A DNA stretch of 64,000 nucleotides, from positions 124,001 through 188,000 of the forward strand of contig CAUBPS010000002.1 of NCBI GenBank assembly GCA_958437935.1, given 5' to 3'. This document shows positions 52,833 through 61,475 of this stretch, piece after piece. A program made the translations under genes and the position numbers. The notes below the pieces were generated by a model. The model made no database searches, was not told where the DNA came from, and saw only the letters and a list, made by a program, of their open reading frames with translations. The stretch's first letter is position 1, and every line of letters starts with the position of its first letter. This stretch comes from an uncultured Collinsella sp. Lineage in GTDB: Bacteria > Actinomycetota > Coriobacteriia > Coriobacteriales > Coriobacteriaceae.

Positions 52833-54984
52833 CTTTTATGAAGAGTTATCTGACAAGCTGCTGACCTATCGAGACAGGCGCGACGATTTGATAAACAAGC
52901 TAGCAACTGTCTATGAATCGATCGGGATGAGTCTCCCTAAGCTTGAGGCAGATGAGCTCCAAGACATCGATCCGTTCACCGTCTTCGGCCTCTTCAACAA
53001 GGGCATCACAGACGCAAACCGGCAAAAGATCATCGCCGGCATCGCCGAGGTGTTCGACATTGGGGCAGATCAGCCCACGGACTTCGAGGGCATCCCCGTG
53101 CTCAACAACCTCAACGCGACCTTCTATGCCTTCGCCAACGACGACCGGCGCGGCGAGAATGACATCGACAACCTTTGGCATGTTTTCGAGGCCGAACTTG
53201 CACTGGCCGCCGACGACAACGAGGAAACCCGGAAGGTCTTCGTCGAGGCATTCGATACCGCCGTCATCCAGTTCACACTTGGCTGGAAGCTCACCATGGG
53301 CCTCTACTGGGCGAGGCCCTACAACTTCATCAGCCTGGACTCGCGCAACCGTTGGTTCATGGCCGACGTGGCAAAGGCTGGCTCCACCATTGCCGGCATA
53401 GCGCCAAAGGAGAAGGACTCGCCAGTTCATGACGGAGATCGCTACCTCGACATTTGCGACACCATCAAGTCGGAGCTCGGAAGCGAAGAGTGCTCGTATG
53501 CAGACTTCCCCTCGCTGACGGCTGCCGCCTTCGTGGAGTCCGAACGCGTCAACCAGGAGCGGAAGGCTGCCGAGAAGGCTGCAGCCGAGAAGGCGGAAGA
53601 AAATTCCCTTGGAGACGAGGGGGTCAAGACCACACATTACTGGACCTACTCCCCGGGAGACGGTGCCGCGAGGTGGGATGACTTCTACGCACGTGGCGTA
53701 ATGGGCGTCGGCTGGAGCAAGCTCGGCGACGTCGAGAAATACGCCAGCAAGGAAGACATCCGCAAGAACCTGCGCACCCTGTACAGTAGCAAGTACTCGC
53801 AGAAGAACTCCGCGCTCGCGCTCTGGCAGTTCTCGCGCGAAATCAAGCCGGGCGACGTTGTCTTTGCTAAGCGGGGCCGCAGCGTAATTATTGGTCGCGG
53901 CATCGTTGAGGGGGATTACCAATTCGACGAAAATGGCGACTCCTATCCGAACATCCGCAGGGTACGCTGGACGAACAGAGGAGAGTGGCACACGGAAGAC
54001 TTCCTCGCCGTGAAGACCCTGACGGACATCACCGCCTATCCCGACCTCGTTGAGAAGCTCAACTCGTTCTTCGAGAACGAGGGCGGCGAAGTCGAAGAAG
54101 ACACGGAGGAGGTTGAATACCCAGCGTACACGTCCGAGGACTTCCTCTCGGAGGTCTACATGGACGGCGAGTACTACAGGACCCTCGTCAACGTCCTGCG
54201 CGCGAAGAAGAACATCATCCTGCAGGGTGCCCCAGGCGTAGGCAAGACCTTCGCCGCAAAGCGCCTGGCCTACTCCATGATGGGCGTGAAGGACGCCGAG
54301 CGTGTGATGATGGTGCAGTTCCACCAGAGCTACAGCTACGAGGACTTCATAGAGGGGTTCCGCCCGAACGCGCAGGGCTTCGACCTCGAGAAGGGCGCGT
54401 TCTACAACTTCTGCAAGAATGCGAAGGACGATTCTGACAACGACTACTTCTTCATCATCGACGAAATCAACCGTGGCAACCTCTCGAAGATCTTCGGCGA
54501 GCTGTTCATGCTCATCGAGAACGACAAGCGCGGGCCCAGGAACACGCTGCAGCTCCTCTACTCGCACGAGCTGTTCTACGTCCCGAGCAACGTATACCTC
54601 ATTGGAATGATGAACACAGCGGACCGCTCGCTCGCCATGCTCGACTACGCCCTGCGCCGCCGCTTCGCGTTCTTCGACCTCCGTCCCGCCTTCGACACGG
54701 AGAGCTTCATCGCCTATCAGGAGGGACTTGCCAGCGAGAAGTTCGATAGGCTCATCGCCTGCGTCGTGAAGCTGAACGAGGCGATCGCGTCCGACGAGTC
54801 GCTGGGAGACGGCTTCTGCATCGGCCATAGCTACTTCTGCCGCATGTCCCCGGACGACGTAACGGACGATAAACTCTCGGCAATCGTCAACTACGAGCTC
54901 GTGCCGATGTTGCGCGAGTACTGGTTCGACGAGCCTACCAAGGTCGACGAGTGGGCCGGCAAGTTGCGCAGGTCAATCCGGTGA
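52804..54984 (+). CDS. McrB-like GTPase with EVE-type reader domain
   Basis: 726 aa. An N-terminal helical domain (1-250), an Ala/Glu/Lys linker, an EVE/PUA-like domain (about 275-410: HYWTYSPGDGAARWDDF, GDVVFAKRG, VEGDY) expected to read modified bases, and the AAA+ motor: Walker A GAPGVGKT (about 474), Walker B FIIDEINRGN (about 548), and MMNTADRSLAMLDYALRRRF (about 600). It moves on modified DNA and activates McrC. Start ATG 52804; a GTG nine bases upstream is possible. The last bases overlap mcrC (GTGA). Confidence 0.9.
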   Translation: MTSTKFTWISFYEELSDKLLTYRDRRDDLINKLATVYESIGMSLPKLEADELQDIDPFTVFGLFNKGITDANRQKIIAGIAEVFDIGADQPTDFEGIPVLNNLNATFYAFANDDRRGENDIDNLWHVFEAELALAADDNEETRKVFVEAFDTAVIQFTLGWKLTMGLYWARPYNFISLDSRNRWFMADVAKAGSTIAGIAPKEKDSPVHDGDRYLDICDTIKSELGSEECSYADFPSLTAAAFVESERVNQERKAAEKAAAEKAEENSLGDEGVKTTHYWTYSPGDGAARWDDFYARGVMGVGWSKLGDVEKYASKEDIRKNLRTLYSSKYSQKNSALALWQFSREIKPGDVVFAKRGRSVIIGRGIVEGDYQFDENGDSYPNIRRVRWTNRGEWHTEDFLAVKTLTDITAYPDLVEKLNSFFENEGGEVEEDTEEVEYPAYTSEDFLSEVYMDGEYYRTLVNVLRAKKNIILQGAPGVGKTFAAKRLAYSMMGVKDAERVMMVQFHQSYSYEDFIEGFRPNAQGFDLEKGAFYNFCKNAKDDSDNDYFFIIDEINRGNLSKIFGELFMLIENDKRGPRNTLQLLYSHELFYVPSNVYLIGMMNTADRSLAMLDYALRRRFAFFDLRPAFDTESFIAYQEGLASEKFDRLIACVVKLNEAIASDESLGDGFCIGHSYFCRMSPDDVTDDKLSAIVNYELVPMLREYWFDEPTKVDEWAGKLRRSIR

Positions 54985-56036
54985 TCCGGATACAGAACAT
55001 CTACCACATGCTCACCTATGCGTTCCAGACGCTGCAAGGGCAGGGCTACCGCGGCATCGCAGCCGAGGAGTTCGACAACACCGCCGACCTCCTCGCCGAG
55101 ATACTGTCACGGGGCGTGAGCCTGCAGCTCAAGCGCGGCCTTGGCCGAGAGTACGTCGACCGCAAGGAAATGCTCTCCTCACCGAGGGGCAAGATTGAGC
55201 TGTCCGAGTCCTTGAAGACGCGCTCGATTCTGCGCAGGCAGCTGGTTTGCAGCTACGACGAGTTCAGCACGGACACGCGCATGAACCGCATCCTCAAGGC
55301 GACGATCATGCTCTTGATTCGTTCGGACATCGACAAGGCGCGCAAGAAGGCACTTAGACGGCTGCTTCCGTACTTCGTGGACGTGGAAGACGTGAGCCTT
55401 TCGGGCGAAGACTGGCACATGCGCTTCGACCGGAACAACCAGACTTATCGCATGCTCATGAACGTGTGCTGGCTGGTCGTGAAGGGCCTTCTCCAGACGC
55501 GGGAGAGCGGGGGTCTCCGCATGATGGACTTCCTCGACGAGCAGCGAATGAGCCACCTGTACGAGAAGTTCATCCTCGAGTACTACAGACGTGAGCACCC
55601 AGAGCTTTCCGCGGGGGCGCCGTACATCAGCTGGGCGCTCGACGACAACTTCGATGACATGCTCCCCGCCATGCACACCGACATAACGCTCACACGAGGC
55701 AGGGCCGTCCTCATCGTCGACGCGAAGTACTACAGTCACACGACGCAACAGCAGTTCGGCAAGCAAAGCGTCCACTCCGGCAACCTATACCAGATCTTCA
55801 CCTACGTGAAGAACAAGGAAGCGGAGCTCGCCAGCACTCACGAGCAGCATAGCGTGTCGGGCATGCTGCTCTACGCCAAGACCGACGAAGACGTGCAGCC
55901 TGATGGTGTGTATCAGATGAGCGGTAACCAGATAAGCGTGAGGACATTGGACCTGAACCAGCCCTTCGAGACAATACGTTCGCAGCTCGACGGTATTGCT
56001 GAAGCTCATTTCTCAAAAGAGGCGGCTTATGTTTGA
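54981..56036 (+). CDS. McrC-like nuclease subunit
   Basis: 351 aa from GTG 54981. N-terminal IRIQNIYHMLTYAF, RGKIELSESLKTRS in the middle, and a PD-(D/E)xK nuclease centre TDITLTRGRAVLIVDAKYY (about 233-251). Together with McrB cuts DNA with modified cytosines. Overlaps mcrB by four bases and the DUF6508 gene by eight. Confidence 0.9.
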   Translation: MIRIQNIYHMLTYAFQTLQGQGYRGIAAEEFDNTADLLAEILSRGVSLQLKRGLGREYVDRKEMLSSPRGKIELSESLKTRSILRRQLVCSYDEFSTDTRMNRILKATIMLLIRSDIDKARKKALRRLLPYFVDVEDVSLSGEDWHMRFDRNNQTYRMLMNVCWLVVKGLLQTRESGGLRMMDFLDEQRMSHLYEKFILEYYRREHPELSAGAPYISWALDDNFDDMLPAMHTDITLTRGRAVLIVDAKYYSHTTQQQFGKQSVHSGNLYQIFTYVKNKEAELASTHEQHSVSGMLLYAKTDEDVQPDGVYQMSGNQISVRTLDLNQPFETIRSQLDGIAEAHFSKEAAYV

Positions 56037-56454
56037 GAGCCTGACAAAACATCTGCCTGCGATTGAGAATGCCGAGGGATTTGGCAACTGGGTTGTAGAC
56101 CGAGAGAGCAAGGGCACCATGGACGACCCAATCAAGATACCCTACGTGAATTACGGAACGACGGTTGCTGACGTTGAACAAGCAATCTACGACTTCGTCG
56201 ACGAGCATTCAGAGTACGAGCTCACGCATTACCACGACATACTTGAACGCAACGGACTCGAGTGGAGCAGCCAAGCAATGTCTGGGGCAGATGTATCGGA
56301 ACTTGACGGCCAGGCGGTGATGGCGCTTCTGCTCGGAGCCGTGAGAGCAGAACGCTTCTGCGATGGGGCACTGCTCGGCTTCTTTGGGGACGGGAGCATG
56401 AGACGCTGGCTTTTGCGTCTGCGCGAGATTGATGACAAAGGTAGCGATGAGTAA
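56029..56454 (+). CDS. DUF6508 protein of the McrBC operon
   Basis: 141 aa. PYVNYGTTVADVEQAIYDFV and ALLLGAVRAERFCDGALLGF..GSMRRWLLRLREI fit DUF6508, a small all-helical family seen beside restriction systems. ATG 56029 lies inside the end of mcrC, so it is translated with it. Role unknown, perhaps an accessory or inhibitor. Confidence 0.75.
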   Translation: MFESLTKHLPAIENAEGFGNWVVDRESKGTMDDPIKIPYVNYGTTVADVEQAIYDFVDEHSEYELTHYHDILERNGLEWSSQAMSGADVSELDGQAVMALLLGAVRAERFCDGALLGFFGDGSMRRWLLRLREIDDKGSDE

Positions 56455-56486
56455 CAACTTGAGCCTCACCATTGAGATACACAGCG

Positions 56487-56633
56487 ATGAAGACGGACGA
56501 TAGAGTTGCGACCATCTTTCCCAGTGAGGGACTTGTCGTCGGATATGGCACGGTGTGGGCCAGCAGCAAGACGGAACACGCGCACTTCCGCATAGATGCT
56601 GCAAGCACGTTGGAATGCAACATCTCGGCATGA
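56487..56633 (+). other. Possible 48-aa open frame downstream of DUF6508
   Basis: MKTDDRVATIFPSEGLVVGY... to NISA, no ribosome site, partly overlapping another short frame (MSNNLSLTIEIHSDEDGR from 56448). May be remnants of a broken fourth gene of the operon. No other feature in 56455-56680. Confidence 0.2.
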
Positions 56634-56680
56634 AAACATGTATGAGGGACAATGGATTAATCACCCCTCATACATGTCGG

Positions 56681-57028
56681 CTAAGCAGCGCGAAGCGTAA
56701 AAAACAGACCGCCAAAGAACAGCACAGCACAGGTGCCCACAACCAACTCGAAGTTCGACTTATGCAGCTTCGTCGTGGTATCGGACATTGCCTGTCGAAT
56801 CTTCTCAGACTCCTGCATGACCTTATCGAACTGTTCGTCGGTCAGATTGCCGCTCTGGAGCAGGGCCTGTGTCTCGTCGGCCTGCATGCTCAGGACTTCC
56901 ATCTGGCGCATGACAACAGAGTGATTAGTGTCCATGGCCTTATCCATGCTCTGCTTGGCGAAGTCGGCGAGATCCTTGCGATCCATGTCATTGTCCTCGT
57001 AATGCGGTACCAGCGTGTTAGTCGCCAT
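56681..57028 (-). CDS. Small C-tail-anchored membrane protein
   Basis: 115 aa: a long charged helical domain (about 15-92, coiled-coil-like, RQMEVLSMQADETQALLQSG) and one C-terminal membrane helix (FELVVGTCAVLFFGGLFFTL). ATG 57028 follows GGAG. No family recognised. It is divergent from the HTH-like gene at 57194 and shares its promoter region. Confidence 0.6.
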   Translation of the reverse strand: MATNTLVPHYEDNDMDRKDLADFAKQSMDKAMDTNHSVVMRQMEVLSMQADETQALLQSGNLTDEQFDKVMQESEKIRQAMSDTTTKLHKSNFELVVGTCAVLFFGGLFFTLRAA

Positions 57029-57093
57029 TGTTAGTTCTCCGTTCTAGGGCTCACATGGAGCCCGTTAGTGTTTTGCATTGATTACACGGCTTG

Positions 57094-57180
57094 ATGTCCG
57101 TACCTCGTGGCCACATAATGCACGGTAGTACGAAATGCTGTGTTCTGTGAACAGCCATTAGGACACCAAAATGTCCGTAC
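57094..57180. promoter_or_regulatory. Divergent promoter region with repeated ATGTCCGTAC
   Basis: ATGTCCGTAC occurs at 57094-57103 and 57171-57180; the second forms GGACA-N6-TGTCC (57161-57176). TGTTC-TGT-GAACA (57141-57153) lies between. Candidate operators for the HTH-like protein. Confidence 0.4.
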
Positions 57181-57193
57181 TAAAGGAGTCAAG

Positions 57194-58291
57194 ATGAACA
57201 ATGCTGAGACTGATGCTTTTGGAGAGAAAATTGACCCCGAGTGGTTTAAGTGGGTGATACACCGGCTTGACTCGAGCATACGTAAGATTGGGGCTGATGC
57301 CGACATTGGCAGAACAGAGAAAACCATACTTCGTGCGGTGAAGTCGGGAACGATACGTCCCGAATTGCTGGATCAGATTGCAAAGAAGCTCGACGTCTAC
57401 CCAGACTATCTTGCGGGTCGCTACGCATGGACGCTCAATCTCGACATCATGAAAGAAGAGGGAGTCCTTGACTACTGGCGTGAGCACTATCTGAGCCCGA
57501 AGCAATTCCCATACAAACTTGCGGAGCAGTTACGGCTTGATTCCTATCGTCAGCTTATTGACACGCTGCTCATCCATGGCATTTCTGAAGCTGAGTACAA
57601 GGGTCTGGACTGGAATAAGAGGCACGAGCTCGAAAGAGAACTAGATCGACAAACAACCCGAATTCTCAACCACTGGTTTCCTGACCATGCGAGGCCTGTG
57701 GAGGATCTCGAATACTTCCAAACTATGGAATGGCAGGATGAACGTGATGTGATTGAAGCCATGCTTGACTACTTAAAGGACCGAGGGCTCGTGACTGTTT
57801 ATGACCAAGAGCCTGATGATGACTCAGAGGATCCATTCTTTGAGGAGTACAAGCACCTGTCTGTAGTTAGCATGCCTACGATGTCCCGCATCGTCATCAA
57901 GGGCGAATCGGGCTTTTGTAGCGTTGATGAGGCATTCACCGACATGGTTGTCATCACACCCGATTGGATCAGCTACAAATACAAGCCTCGTAAGATATCA
58001 GAGCATAACTTGCCGATGAGCTGGGCATACCAGCCAAGCGGCCTTGGCTATCGTGCGCTGTTCGATGAAGCTGCCGAGAAGGTCACCGGTATCCTAGAGC
58101 TAGATGACGAGGAGTTTGTTGCCGACATAGGTTCAACGACGTTTGCCGTCACATATCCCAATGGAACAAAGAAGCATAGGGTCTTTTGCCTGCCAGGCGA
58201 CGACTTTGCTGAGTGTTTTGCACTGGTGAAGAAGATGGTTCCAAGCGAAGAGGCGATTCCACGCGTCCTTATAACCTCAGATGATGAGTAG
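57194..58291 (+). CDS. Unknown protein with N-terminal HTH-like domain
   Basis: 365 aa, ATG 57194 with AAAGGAG. Residues about 12-75 (RTEKTILRAVKSGTIRPELL, QIAKKLDVYPDYLAGRY) look like a non-canonical XRE helix-turn-helix. The middle is helical and charged; the C-terminal half (about 230-365) is a beta-rich domain with no recognised family. GC content is lower than the neighbours, suggesting separate transfer. Possible regulator or effector of the defence module. Confidence 0.6.
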   Translation: MNNAETDAFGEKIDPEWFKWVIHRLDSSIRKIGADADIGRTEKTILRAVKSGTIRPELLDQIAKKLDVYPDYLAGRYAWTLNLDIMKEEGVLDYWREHYLSPKQFPYKLAEQLRLDSYRQLIDTLLIHGISEAEYKGLDWNKRHELERELDRQTTRILNHWFPDHARPVEDLEYFQTMEWQDERDVIEAMLDYLKDRGLVTVYDQEPDDDSEDPFFEEYKHLSVVSMPTMSRIVIKGESGFCSVDEAFTDMVVITPDWISYKYKPRKISEHNLPMSWAYQPSGLGYRALFDEAAEKVTGILELDDEEFVADIGSTTFAVTYPNGTKKHRVFCLPGDDFAECFALVKKMVPSEEAIPRVLITSDDE

Positions 58292-58378
58292 AAAGCATCT
58301 CGACATCATGCATAGAAGAACGTAAGGTCAAGCGACAACTCCGAGCATAATCTGCGTACTTGTGACACGGTCGGACAT

Positions 58379-58422
58379 TGCCTCCCGAGGACGAAAAGCC
58401 GATCTCGGGAGGCAGTTCTTTT
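58379..58422 (+). terminator. Hairpin containing the ribosome site of the next gene
   Basis: TGCCTCCCGAG pairs with CTCGGGAGGCA (11 bp), followed by GTTCTTTT and at once by ATG 58423. It can end transcription from the HTH-like gene and, if read through, hides the GGGAGG ribosome site. Confidence 0.7.
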
Positions 58423-58641
58423 ATGGAGTCAATCATCGTGGCGTGCATTACTGGTGTCGTAACGCTGATTGGAGTGATCCTTTCCAACTCTAAGAGCAGA
58501 GCCGTCATGGAGGTCAAGCTCGACGCCCTCACGGAAAAGGTCGAGAAGCACAACCAGGTCCTGGAGCGCACCTACGTACTCGAGCAGGACATGGCTGTCG
58601 CGATGCACGACATCGAGTCCTTGAAGGGAAAGGTGGGCTGA
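58423..58641 (+). CDS. Phage lysis accessory protein (XhlA-like)
   Basis: 72 aa: an N-terminal membrane helix (SIIVACITGVVTLIGVIL) and a coiled coil (VKLDALTEKVEKHNQVLERT..MHDIESLKGKV), the layout of hemolysin XhlA/holin-associated proteins. Followed by holin one base later. Confidence 0.65.
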   Translation: MESIIVACITGVVTLIGVILSNSKSRAVMEVKLDALTEKVEKHNQVLERTYVLEQDMAVAMHDIESLKGKVG

Positions 58642-58642
58642 C

Positions 58643-58885
58643 ATGAACGAGTTTCTGGCAAGCAACGAGTGGTACTGGCGACTGGCACGCACGATCGTGC
58701 AGGGAGTCCTTGGCGTGGTCATCGCCAACATCGACCTGATCATGGGCTGGTGCGTGCTGGACCCGAGCGTGAGGGGCCTGGTCGTGGCGCTCGTGATGGC
58801 GGTCCTTTCTCCCATCATGGCGGCACTCGGCGGAGGCGACAAGGGCATCGTCATCCCGAAGGGCGGTGCCAACCGTAGGGCTTAA
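58643..58885 (+). CDS. Phage holin
   Basis: 80 aa with two membrane helices (about 13-34 and 44-66) and a charged C-terminus (KGANRRA). ATG directly after the preceding stop; a lysozyme start overlaps its end, as in phage lysis cassettes. Confidence 0.7.
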   Translation: MNEFLASNEWYWRLARTIVQGVLGVVIANIDLIMGWCVLDPSVRGLVVALVMAVLSPIMAALGGGDKGIVIPKGGANRRA

Positions 58886-58960
58886 CGGCATCGACATCTC
58901 GAGCTGGCAGGACGACCTAGTCGTCGGCAACATGGCGACCTGCGACTTCGTCATCGTGAA
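58866..58960 (+). pseudogene. N-terminus of a GH25 phage lysozyme
   Basis: GTG 58866: VGLNGIDISSWQDDL..CDFVIVKAT is the beginning of a GH25 muramidase (the D of GIDISSWQ is catalytic). The gene is cut after about 33 codons and continues out of frame into DUF3800 sequence. Confidence 0.8.
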
Positions 58961-59599
58961 GGCGACCGCGGCGGCAAAGCTCGCTACTACCTGCTCACAC
59001 TCGTCTTTCACGACCAGGCAGACAGCATCGCCGAGGCGGTCACGGGCTATGAGGCCAAGCTTGCCAGGGCTGATCTCCCTAACATTCCGTTTCACTCCGA
59101 GCCTCTCATAAACGGGCACAAGGACTATGAGTTTCTTAACATCGAGCAGCGCAAGGTGATGCTCGCCTACTTCTCCTCGTTCGTCCGCAAACTTCCCATT
59201 TCCTATATCACGTTTGTCTACCGCCGCAGCCAGTTCGAAGACCCGGCAAGGCTAATGGAGCGTATGGGGCGCGATATCTCCTCTGCCATGATTGAACACC
59301 TGGGCTTCTTTCAATCTTTCGACGATGTGAAGGTTTACTACGACAACGGTCAGGATATCGTCAAGCAGGCACTCGACCGCTCGGTGGGCAAGGTCCTCTC
59401 AAAAGGGGTCGTCCGACGCCGCAAGACCTCGATGACCGACTACCGTCTCGAGCAAGCGGCGGATTACCTCTGCACTATCGAACTTGCCTTGGTCAAGTAC
59501 AAGGCCAAGGAGAGCGATGAGACGTACAACAAGTTCTTCGGAGGTATAGGCTCTTTCAAGAGGAACTGGCTCAAGCAAGCCCGCAACAAGCGGATATAG
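58961..59599 (+). pseudogene. 5'-truncated second copy of DUF3800
   Basis: From GGCGACCGCG onward it matches 47881-48519 almost base for base; the first 12 codons including FVDES are missing. Internal ATG 59156 could make a 147-aa C-terminal piece, but without the active-site motif. Confidence 0.9.
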
Positions 59600-59683
59600 G
59601 CGGTTCCGCGGCTCTGCAGGGAGCCGCCAACCCCTCCATCGGCGGGAAGGCGGGACGCCGACGCGGAACTCCCGACGACGTGC

Positions 59684-59731
59684 TTCGAGCAGCGGAAGCT
59701 GAAGCGCAAGCAGAAGCAGCGCGGGCAATGA
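59684..59731 (+). pseudogene. Last codons of yjdF, second fragment
   Basis: FEQRKLKRKQKQRGQ-stop again, as at 48584, within the duplicated block; the stop here is TGA. Confidence 0.65.
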
Positions 59732-59824
59732 TCGGTGCCGACATGGGCCCAGACGTGAGCAGTGCTACGTCCCCTGTTCACGGGGCGCGAAACCATAAAG
59801 GTTGCACAGAGGTTGCAAAATAAG

Positions 59825-59893
59825 AAGCCCCCGACCTGTTTTCGCAGGTCAGAGGCTTGAAATCAACGAATATCGTTTATTCCCACTCGATCG
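59825..59893 (-). terminator. guaA terminator and probable attachment site
   Basis: Minus strand: guaA stop (59879-59877), then a hairpin AAGCCTCTGACCTG..CAGGTCGGGGGCTT (59858-59825) and CTTATTTT. The last codons (TATTCCCACTCGATCG on the plus strand) are the sequence repeated at the module borders. Confidence 0.8.
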
Positions 59894-61475
59894 TCGCGGG
59901 CGGCTTGGACGTGATGTCGTAGCAGACGCGGTTGGCGCCAGGGACCTCGGCAACGATGCGGCCGGAGATGCGGGCCAGGACGTCGTAGGGCAGCTTGGCC
60001 CAGTCGGCGGTCATGGCGTCGCTGGACTCCACGGCGCGCAAGATGATCGGGCGCTGATAGGTGCGCTCGTCGCCCATAACGCCAACGGACTTGATGTCGG
60101 GCAGGACCGCAAAATACTGCCAGCAGCTGTGCTCGGAGTTGCGCTCGCCGGTCTGCTCAAACAGACGCTGGTTATAGGCGTCGAGCTCCTCGCGCACGAT
60201 GGCGTCGGCATTCTTGAGGATCTCGAGCTTCTCCTTGTCGACCGCACCGATGATGCGGATGGCAAGACCCGGGCCCGGGAAGGGCTGACGGAACACGATG
60301 TGACCCGGCAGGCCGAGCGCAAGGCCAAGCGCGCGGACCTCGTCCTTAAAGAAGTGATCGAGCGGCTCGATAAGGTCGAAGTGCACGCCCTCGGGGAACG
60401 GAATCAGGTTGTGGTGGCTCTTGATGGTGGCCGTCTTGCCGCCCGTCTTGCGAGCGCCGGACTCGATGATGTCGGGGTAGATGGTGCCCTGAGCCAGGTA
60501 CTTGACCGGCTTGCCATCGCACTCGAGCTGCTGAGCAACCGCGAAGAACTCTTTCCAGAACTGCGTGCCGATGATGCGGCGCTTCTCCTCGGGCTCGGTC
60601 ACGCCGGCCAGAAGCTCGGCATAACGGTCCTCGGCGTGGACGTGGATAAAGTCGACGTCAAACTGTTTGGTGAAGACCTCCTCCACCTGCTCGGGCTCGC
60701 CCTTGCGCAGCAGACCGTGGTTGATGAACACGCAGGTCATCTGCTTGCCCACGGCGCGGGCGCCCAGCGCAGCCACGACGGAGGAGTCGACGCCACCGGA
60801 CAGGGCCAGAATCACGCGGTCGTCGCCGACCTTCTCGCGGAACTCAGCCGTCATGGTCTCGACCAGGTTGTCCATGCTCCAGTTGGGCTCCAGGCCGCAG
60901 ATCTCAAACAGGAAGTTGCTCAGCAGCTGCTGACCGTACTCGGAGTGCTTGACCTCGGGGTGGAACTGCGTGGTGAAGATCTTGCGCTCGACGCACTCCA
61001 TGGCGGCAACCGGGCACACGTCGGTGCTGGCGGTAACGGTAAAGCCCTCGGGCACCTCGGACACGGCGTCGCGATGGCTCATCCACACGGTCTGCTCCAT
61101 AGGCGTGGAGTTAAAGAGCTTGGCGCCGGCCGTACGCGTGATGGTGGCGCGGCCGTATTCGCCCACCTCGGAGTGGCCGACCTTGCCACCGAGCGTCACG
61201 GCCGTGATCTGATGGCCGTAGCAAAAGCCCAGGACGGGAAGGCCCAGGTCAAAGATGGCAGGATCGATGGACGGAGCGTCCTCGGCATACACGGAGGCCG
61301 GGCCGCCGGAAAGGATGAGCGCAGAGGCGTTCATCTCGCGAATCTCGTCGGCCGAGATGTCGCAGGGGACAATCTCGGAATACACGTTGAGGTCGCGGAC
61401 GCGACGGGCAATGAGCTGACCGTACTGCGCACCAAAGTCGAGTACGAGGACCTTTGCGGAAGCCTTTTGATCCAT
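59877..61475 (-). CDS. guaA: GMP synthase (glutamine-hydrolysing)
   Basis: 532 aa. Class I amidotransferase with C85 in GFCYGHQ, H172 and E174 in QFHPEV; ATP pyrophosphatase with SGGVDSS (226-232); dimerisation domain ending PPATIEWE. Converts XMP, Gln and ATP to GMP. ATG 61475 with GAGGGGG upstream. The island is inserted precisely behind its 3' end without altering the protein. Confidence 0.95.
   Translation of the reverse strand: MDQKASAKVLVLDFGAQYGQLIARRVRDLNVYSEIVPCDISADEIREMNASALILSGGPASVYAEDAPSIDPAIFDLGLPVLGFCYGHQITAVTLGGKVGHSEVGEYGRATITRTAGAKLFNSTPMEQTVWMSHRDAVSEVPEGFTVTASTDVCPVAAMECVERKIFTTQFHPEVKHSEYGQQLLSNFLFEICGLEPNWSMDNLVETMTAEFREKVGDDRVILALSGGVDSSVVAALGARAVGKQMTCVFINHGLLRKGEPEQVEEVFTKQFDVDFIHVHAEDRYAELLAGVTEPEEKRRIIGTQFWKEFFAVAQQLECDGKPVKYLAQGTIYPDIIESGARKTGGKTATIKSHHNLIPFPEGVHFDLIEPLDHFFKDEVRALGLALGLPGHIVFRQPFPGPGLAIRIIGAVDKEKLEILKNADAIVREELDAYNQRLFEQTGERNSEHSCWQYFAVLPDIKSVGVMGDERTYQRPIILRAVESSDAMTADWAKLPYDVLARISGRIVAEVPGANRVCYDITSKPPATIEWE

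Larger units (their letters stand above)
41262..59893. mobile_element. Mosaic genomic island inserted at the 3' end of guaA
   Basis: The right end is the last codons of guaA (59877-59893). Copies of that end, reading ..EWE-stop or a close variant on the minus strand, are at 44168-44187, 46617-46636, 48779-48790 and degenerately at 41267. Between them lie methyltransferases, Abi/HEPN, yjdF, an excisionase-like gene, DUF3800, McrBC and phage lysis remnants, with internal duplications and truncated genes. guaA is a known integration hotspot. No integrase is present, so the island is probably immobile or incomplete. The left limit is approximate. Confidence 0.7.

Noticed and set aside
52900..54828. 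642-codon minus-strand frame opposite mcrB
   Set aside because: A Val/Leu/Glu-rich shadow of mcrB; mcrB has clear AAA+ motifs.
59156..59599. 147-aa DUF3800 protein from internal ATG as a functional gene
   Set aside because: The FVDES active-site motif is missing and the 5' end is fused to lysozyme sequence, so it is listed as a pseudogene.
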